From positions 1 through 9,653 of the forward strand of contig WGED01000131.1 of NCBI GenBank assembly GCA_015492915.1: a DNA stretch of 9,653 nucleotides, given 5' to 3'. The translations under genes were made by a program, and so were the position numbers. The stretch is from Cyclobacteriaceae bacterium. GTDB lineage: Bacteria > Bacteroidota > Bacteroidia > Cytophagales > Cyclobacteriaceae. The notes beneath the pieces were generated by a model, which was given only the letters and a program-made list of their open reading frames with translations, did not search any database and was not told the DNA's origin. Numbering within the stretch: position 1 is the stretch's first letter; each line of letters begins with the position of its first letter. Shown here one piece after another: positions 5,937 to 9,653 of this stretch.

Positions 5937-6617
5937 TTAGACTGTTGCCGGTAAAATATTCGTTATCTCATACTCTTTCACCACTTTACCACTGGATGCT
6001 TCGAAATCGCGATCGCCCCATTGTTCTATACAAACGGTCAGCTTGCCTTCGCTGTCGTAATAATCCCACGAGATCAATTCCACCCAACTGTCATCATCTT
6101 CGGGGTCGTCGGAAAAATAGCCGGGGCTTTCTTTGTCAAGATAATAGGTTATGCCCTCAAATTCAATCTTTTTCGGTGGTCGTTTGTTTTCGATGATCTG
6201 CTCGGGGATATCCTCTCCGAGGGCCCTCACCATTATCTTCCGGCTGAAAGTCATGAAATTTTCATCATTTGTATCAATGTGAAGATAAGCCACATCATCG
6301 GAGGCCTCCACTTTGTACTCCCTCGTGAAGTAGTTATCGCCCCAGTCATATTCGTACTCCTCTTTGATCACCCACGTCTTCAGGTCGTAATCAAACATAA
6401 ATCCGACGCGGAGGTCTTTGACCTGCATGTTGCTGGGGTCATAATCAGGCGCTTTTTCTTTTTTGAATCTGTCGAACAGGCCCATATGCTTTTCTTTTTT
6501 GTTTTTGTGATGTCTGCTGCCATAAGGATTCAAAGGCCCTCCCCGCCTGCCGTTCTCCGGTTTGCGGGTAAAGCCTTTGATGAGTTGCCATGCTGTCCAG
6601 ATGATCAGGACGAGCAA
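5937..6617 (-). CDS. DUF4178-like protein, possibly with N-terminal membrane anchor
   Basis: From MGLFDRFKKEK (ATG at 6485, 182 residues) the protein is an acidic, beta-rich domain. It contains KTWVIKEEYEYDWGDNYFTREYKV, GITYYLDKESPGYF and WDYYDSEGKLTVCIEQWGDRDFE, and ends in EITNILP. This pattern agrees with the DUF4178/DUF2491 group, represented beside PspA in E. coli by YjfK. The frame is also open upstream: a TTG at 6617 gives 226 residues with a good transmembrane segment (LVLIIWTAWQLIKGF) and a basic linker. The hydrophobic run extends even further, to an ATT at 6647. An A-rich leader typical of Bacteroidota precedes the ATG at 6485, so two start sites, or an in-frame fusion of a small membrane protein, are possible. 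It lies between the PspA and lipoprotein-like genes. Confidence 0.78.
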   Translation of the reverse strand: MLVLIIWTAWQLIKGFTRKPENGRRGGPLNPYGSRHHKNKKEKHMGLFDRFKKEKAPDYDPSNMQVKDLRVGFMFDYDLKTWVIKEEYEYDWGDNYFTREYKVEASDDVAYLHIDTNDENFMTFSRKIMVRALGEDIPEQIIENKRPPKKIEFEGITYYLDKESPGYFSDDPEDDDSWVELISWDYYDSEGKLTVCIEQWGDRDFEASSGKVVKEYEITNILPATV

Positions 6618-6665
6618 AATTATTTTGATCAGAAATCCGATGGCAATATGATTTTAAATTGAAAA

Positions 6666-7388
6666 TTATTCTCCTTCGTTACCCTGATCTTTGGCCTTAA
6701 GTTTAGCTTTCAGTGCAGCCAGGGCGTCAGATGCTTCGGCGGAGCTGCTGCCGATGGCCTCGTCGATCTCCTCATCGAGGCTTTTGTTTTCATTGGCCAC
6801 GTCAGCATAGGCTTCGGCCAGCGCCTCATTTTCATTGACTTTCTCTTTCATTTTTTCCAGCATTGATATGGTGCCGGAGCTGTCGATCTGTGCCATTTGC
6901 TTATTTAGTTTTACGGTGGCCTGGCTCACCTTGGCCCGCGCTTTCAGTGTTTTCAGCTCATTTTCATAATGGCTGATTTTAGAGCGCAACTTTTTTACAT
7001 TCTGCTCCAGTTGCTGAATGTTGCCTTCTATCTGGTTTGCATTGTTTTCTGCCGATTTGGCCTGATCTTCGGCCTCCTGCTTTTTACTCAGCGCTTCAGT
7101 AGCCAGCCTGTCCGCTTCGGCGGCGTCTATCTGGCCCTTCTCGGCTTTGGTGACAAGCAAAACAGCTTTACTCTCATAGCTCTTGGCCCTGTTTCTGGCA
7201 TCTGCCGCTTCTTTTTTTGCTTTGATATACATCGCCTTTACCTCAGCGAGGGCTTTCAGGCTTGAATCGAGGTCTTTCTTGAGATCACGTATCCCTTGCT
7301 CAGTCAGTTTGATCGGGTCTTCCAGCTTGTCCACGATATTGTGGGCTTCCGATTGTCCTATTTTAAATAATCTGCTAAATACTCCCAT
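6666..7388 (-). CDS. PspA/IM30 family membrane-binding protein (YjfJ-like)
   Basis: This 240-residue protein opens with a short amphipathic helix (MGVFSRLFKIGQSEAHNIVD) and the family signature LEDPIKLTEQGIRDLKKDL (22-40). A long heptad-rich coiled coil (about 41-190) follows, rich in Lys, Glu and Ala, then a final helix near 192-230 (NENEALAEAYADVANENKSL onward). PspA/IM30/Vipp proteins form ESCRT-III-like polymers on stressed membranes. YjfJ is the E. coli paralogue found with DUF2170, DUF2491 and DUF350 genes, which corresponds closely to the neighbours here. No PspF/PspB/PspC genes are present, so this is not the classical psp operon. It follows the DUF2170-like gene by 15 bp and is surely cotranscribed with it. 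Confidence 0.92.
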   Translation of the reverse strand: MGVFSRLFKIGQSEAHNIVDKLEDPIKLTEQGIRDLKKDLDSSLKALAEVKAMYIKAKKEAADARNRAKSYESKAVLLVTKAEKGQIDAAEADRLATEALSKKQEAEDQAKSAENNANQIEGNIQQLEQNVKKLRSKISHYENELKTLKARAKVSQATVKLNKQMAQIDSSGTISMLEKMKEKVNENEALAEAYADVANENKSLDEEIDEAIGSSSAEASDALAALKAKLKAKDQGNEGE

Positions 7389-7403
7389 TTTATTGTTGTT
7401 TTT

Positions 7404-7799
7404 TTAACTTTTCGAAAATTTGATTAATTCGTCATAGTATTCGCTCAACAGCAAACTCAGTGAGTTGAGCGAACCCTCCAGTTCGTTCAGGTCGAGATTT
7501 TCCAGTTGCAGTGTGTCGCGGAAAATCACCTTCCTGCCGCTCTCATCCAGCACAAATGCACCGTGGATGATATCCCTGTTTTTGATTAACAGGTTCTTAT
7601 ACACTTCGATCGATTCATTTTTGATTTCGAATAAAAACTGCTCCATGACAAGTATCGGGTCCAGGCAGCCGATCACGAGGTTTTTAATGCCGTCTTCTTC
7701 TTTTTCCACCCAAAACACCCCCTCGTCTTCATCTTCACTTACAATATTGAAATCGAGATCGAGCAAATAGTTTCTTACTTTTTCAAAGTGGCTTTTCAT
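7404..7799 (-). CDS. DUF2170 family protein (YjfI-like)
   Basis: This is a 131-residue acidic protein. The C-terminal half carries the motifs I associate with DUF2170: HGAFVLDESG (79-88) and FRDTLQLENLDLNELEGSL (93-111), followed by NSLSLLLSEYYDELI. The N-terminal half (FEKVRNYLLDLDFNIVSEDEDEGVFWVE, then NLVIGCLDPILVMEQFLFEI) suggests a type-III-chaperone or YbjN-like alpha+beta fold. In E. coli yjfI is the first gene of the yjfIJKLMC row, directly before the PspA paralogue, and it is the first gene here too. It may act as a partner or chaperone of PspA, an inference from the conserved pairing. The ATG is at 7799; its promoter should lie in the 193-bp gap shared with the divergent regulator. 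Confidence 0.85.
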   Translation of the reverse strand: MKSHFEKVRNYLLDLDFNIVSEDEDEGVFWVEKEEDGIKNLVIGCLDPILVMEQFLFEIKNESIEVYKNLLIKNRDIIHGAFVLDESGRKVIFRDTLQLENLDLNELEGSLNSLSLLLSEYYDELIKFSKS

Positions 7800-7992
7800 A
7801 GTGGCTTCTGTTTTTAATTGATTGGTCTTTTTTTCATTGTATTGGATTTTAAATTTAAAAATTAATTACGGATTCATGTTTGTTTGGCATTAATAATTTC
7901 ACAGAGATAATTTTTCTTATTTGCCCAAAAGTTTTGTAACTTTAATTCTAATAACGGTGGAATTGCTCAAAAGGTTAGCAATTTAATAAAAA
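7800..7992. promoter_or_regulatory. Divergent intergenic promoter region
   Basis: This AT-rich gap separates the PspA-type cluster (leftward) from the XRE/S24-like regulator (rightward), so it must hold promoters for both. No perfect TAnnTTTG box is visible. The nearest plus-strand match is TAACTTTA (7937-7944), and the nearest minus-strand one is TAAATTTA near 7853-7860, each with one mismatch. The only distinct symmetrical element is the inverted repeat at 7961-7983. Confidence 0.55.
7961..7983. promoter_or_regulatory. Inverted repeat, candidate operator
   Basis: AATTGCT (7961-7967) and AGCAATT (7977-7983) are perfect complements separated by nine bases, centred 21 bp before the regulator's ATG. 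XRE/S24-type repressors bind dyads of this kind, so autoregulation, and perhaps control of the divergent cluster, is plausible. An mRNA hairpin masking the start region is the alternative. Confidence 0.5.
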
Positions 7993-8790
7993 ATGTCATA
8001 CATAGGGAAAAATATCAGAAAAATAAGAACGGTAAAAAAATTAAGCCAGGCGGCATTTGCCGAGCTTTTTGATCTTGCCCGACCCAGTGTGGGCGCCTAT
8101 GAAGAAGGCAGAGCCGAGCCAAAATTGGATACCGTGATCCAGATAGCTAATCATTTTGGCATATCTGTCGATTCGCTGCTCACCAAAGAACTTACCATCA
8201 ATGATTTATACAATTTTAATATTCATGTAGAGGGAGGCGCCTCCGGCCGGCATGATGATGGAAAGAAGGCAGCCATGTACTCTCAGATGATCAAATCGGT
8301 ATTCGTGCCTGCCGCCAAACAGGTCGAGTATATCGTGCATATCAACAATCGCGATTTTATTGCCGGGCTGCCTAAAATTCTGATTCCGAACCACCATGAT
8401 AAAAATCACCGCGCCTTTGAGATGACTGCCGGCGATATGCACGATCATTTTCACGGTCTCAATGTGGGTGACATGGTGCTGGGGCGCAAAATGGACAGCC
8501 CGTTCAATTTTGAGGACGGTAAGATTTACATCATTGTCACACAGGAAAAGATTATCATCAGAAGGACAAAACAGGAAAAAAATGCCCTGATTCTCATACC
8601 GGATAACCCCGCCTGGAAAAACATGGAAATAAAAACGGGGGCGATCCTTGAGGCATGGGAAGTGGTAGGGTATTATTCTGACAGGGTTGATGCGCCAGCC
8701 CGCGTGCCTGAGCGGCTCATGGTCCTTGAAGATCAGATGGAAAAGCTCCTCAAAAGACTGGAAAAGATAGAAGGAAAGGATAAGAAATAG
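7993..8790 (+). CDS. XRE-family regulator with degenerate S24/LexA-like domain
   Basis: The 265-residue protein has an N-terminal HTH_3/Cro-type helix-turn-helix at about 4-62 (IGKNIRKIRTVKKLSQAAFAELFDLARPSVGAYEEGRAEPKLDTVIQIANHFGIS...). A linker, an S24-like beta domain at about 104-228 and a C-terminal coiled coil (VLEDQMEKLLKRLEKIEG) follow. In cleavable S24 repressors the serine lies in a G-D-S-M motif and the lysine in a V-K-R strand. Here the aligned segments read FEMTAGDMHDHF (142-153) and IIIRRT (187-192), so both catalytic residues appear replaced. The protein may be a dimeric sensor-repressor that does not self-cleave. It starts 193 bp from, and points away from, the PspA-type cluster, and an inverted repeat precedes its ATG. 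It could regulate itself and that cluster. Confidence 0.85.
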   Translation: MSYIGKNIRKIRTVKKLSQAAFAELFDLARPSVGAYEEGRAEPKLDTVIQIANHFGISVDSLLTKELTINDLYNFNIHVEGGASGRHDDGKKAAMYSQMIKSVFVPAAKQVEYIVHINNRDFIAGLPKILIPNHHDKNHRAFEMTAGDMHDHFHGLNVGDMVLGRKMDSPFNFEDGKIYIIVTQEKIIIRRTKQEKNALILIPDNPAWKNMEIKTGAILEAWEVVGYYSDRVDAPARVPERLMVLEDQMEKLLKRLEKIEGKDKK

Positions 8791-8824
8791 AAGCCCGGCA
8801 CGTTTGTAAGCGACTGAAAATCAT

Positions 8825-9625
8825 TCATTTCTCATAGGGTGATTGCACCCGGCGAATCACTTTGTATTCGAGTTTCCAGATTTCCGAATTCACTTTTGTG
8901 CTGATCGATCCGATTTTTTTATTCAGTGATTCGATATCCAGGTCGGGGTGCACGGATTTGAAAAACCCGGTATCCTCCATCATTTCATTAGCCTGGTCAA
9001 GGTTTTCAAATCCTTTGGAAGAAACGTATTGAAAATCCTTCATATTTCCCGTCCATTTGGCCCACAGGCTCCAGGAGGTTTGTCTCCCCCGGTGGATGAC
9101 CTCCTCATATACAGGTTTGTAAATATCCTCCAGCAATTTCAGGTATTCATCGCTTGCGCCGGGTTTTACATTGATTTCATCCATCACAAAATAAGTCCCC
9201 GTATGGTCCAAAGGCCGGCTGGCGGAAATCTGCCTGTGAAATACGCCTGAGGACATTCTTTTTATGAGCTTCTCGTGGCGTTTTAGCAAGTCTTTACCGT
9301 AAGATGCATCCCTGCCGGGAAAAGCAGCTTCGCAGATATCGCCTGGGATTTTGTCGTCCAGTTTGGAAAAAGAGTCATACCAGACGATGATGATAAAATT
9401 ATAGGGATCCTCAGGGGTTTTGAACATGACCTTGTAAACGGCCCATCCGATTATATCATTTCTGTTGAGTCTTTCCTGATGGATTTTGGAGCATTCCCCT
9501 TCGAGTTTTATAAAGGCTTCCGGGTCATCTACCTTCAGATAATCCACCACGCCGATAAGATTTTGGGTCCGCCCCGTAAGCGTGAGCACCATCAGATATA
9601 TCAAAAGAAATGCTGGTCGTTTCAT
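8825..9625 (-). CDS. Secreted protein with two ABM/EthD-like repeats
   Basis: I do not recognise a characterised family. From the ATG at 9625 the protein has 266 residues and begins with a signal peptide (KRPAFLLIYLMVLTLTGRTQ); a TTG at 9637 in the same frame is less likely. Two similar halves can be aligned. LIGVVDYLKVDDPEAFIKLE (23-42), then WAVYKVMF and FIIIVWYDSFSKLDD, corresponds to TYFVMDEINVKPGASDEYLK (144-163), then WSLWAKW and FQYVSSKGFENLDQ. Each has a strand-helix-strand-strand layout like the dimeric alpha/beta barrel (ABM/EthD-type) fold, so one chain may form a whole barrel. Function is unknown. It converges on the regulator gene with a 34-bp gap. Confidence 0.72.
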   Translation of the reverse strand: MKRPAFLLIYLMVLTLTGRTQNLIGVVDYLKVDDPEAFIKLEGECSKIHQERLNRNDIIGWAVYKVMFKTPEDPYNFIIIVWYDSFSKLDDKIPGDICEAAFPGRDASYGKDLLKRHEKLIKRMSSGVFHRQISASRPLDHTGTYFVMDEINVKPGASDEYLKLLEDIYKPVYEEVIHRGRQTSWSLWAKWTGNMKDFQYVSSKGFENLDQANEMMEDTGFFKSVHPDLDIESLNKKIGSISTKVNSEIWKLEYKVIRRVQSPYEK

Positions 9626-9653
9626 ATTGCCTTTCAATCAATGAAAATAAAGA

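Noticed and set aside
5519..6662. Long plus-strand frames of 225 and 213 codons opposite the lipoprotein-like and DUF4178-like genes.
   Set aside because: They span gene boundaries on the other strand, have no domain-like pattern, and the minus-strand frames show signal peptide, family motifs and operon spacing.
7813..7836. A seven-codon minus-strand leader frame (MKKRPIN) before the DUF2170-like gene.
   Set aside because: It is too short to support as a leader peptide; there is no codon bias, attenuator structure or conservation evidence.
7993..8790. A prophage immunity region around the S24-like repressor.
   Set aside because: No integrase, Cro, terminase or other phage gene is present, and the catalytic dyad looks lost. 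A host regulator of the adjacent cluster is simpler.

Overview
The window looks like chromosomal DNA of a Bacteroidota bacterium, most likely a cytophagale-type marine or soil relative. The signs are a DUF4783 gene next to nadC, TAnnTTTG-type promoter boxes just upstream of starts, A-rich leaders instead of clear Shine-Dalgarno sites, and Bacteroidota-type secreted and lipoprotein families. There are nine protein genes. I saw no tRNA, rRNA or CRISPR array and no transposase gene.

Left part (1-2181, + strand): a secreted DUF4783 protein, then nadC (quinolinate phosphoribosyltransferase, NAD synthesis), then a small two-helix membrane protein resembling the YcxB family. Between the DUF4783 gene and nadC sits a well-delimited 189-bp MITE-like insertion. 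It has 18-bp terminal inverted repeats (16 of 18 matching) and a perfect 10-bp target duplication.

Centre (2182-7799, - strand): a six-gene membrane-stress-type cluster. In order of transcription it encodes a DUF2170/YjfI-like protein, a PspA/IM30 coiled-coil protein (YjfJ-like), a DUF4178-like beta-rich protein with a possible membrane anchor, a lipoprotein-like protein with a Ser/Arg/Gly/Tyr-rich tail, an eight-helix DUF350 protein made of two repeats (YjfL-like), and a membrane-embedded spermidine-synthase-like enzyme. The set parallels the E. coli yjfIJKLMC locus but has an aminopropyltransferase-fold enzyme and no ATP-grasp YjfC in view. The DUF350 gene is bracketed by two direct copies of a ~185-bp structured intergenic repeat, whose central hairpin differs by a compensatory base pair. 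A terminator-like hairpin follows the DUF350 gene, so the cluster may be split into more than one transcript.

Right part (7800-9653): a divergent XRE/S24-like regulator starts 193 bp from the PspA cluster, with a 7+7 inverted repeat just before its start codon. It is the obvious candidate regulator of the cluster. Its S24-like domain appears to have lost the Ser and Lys of the self-cleavage dyad. It converges on a secreted protein with two apparent alpha/beta ferredoxin-like (ABM/EthD-type) repeats.

Working model: the PspA, DUF2170 and DUF4178 proteins act at the inner face of the cytoplasmic membrane, together with the DUF350 protein, the lipoprotein and a membrane-bound polyamine-type transferase, in an envelope-maintenance pathway. 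This is inferred from gene content only.
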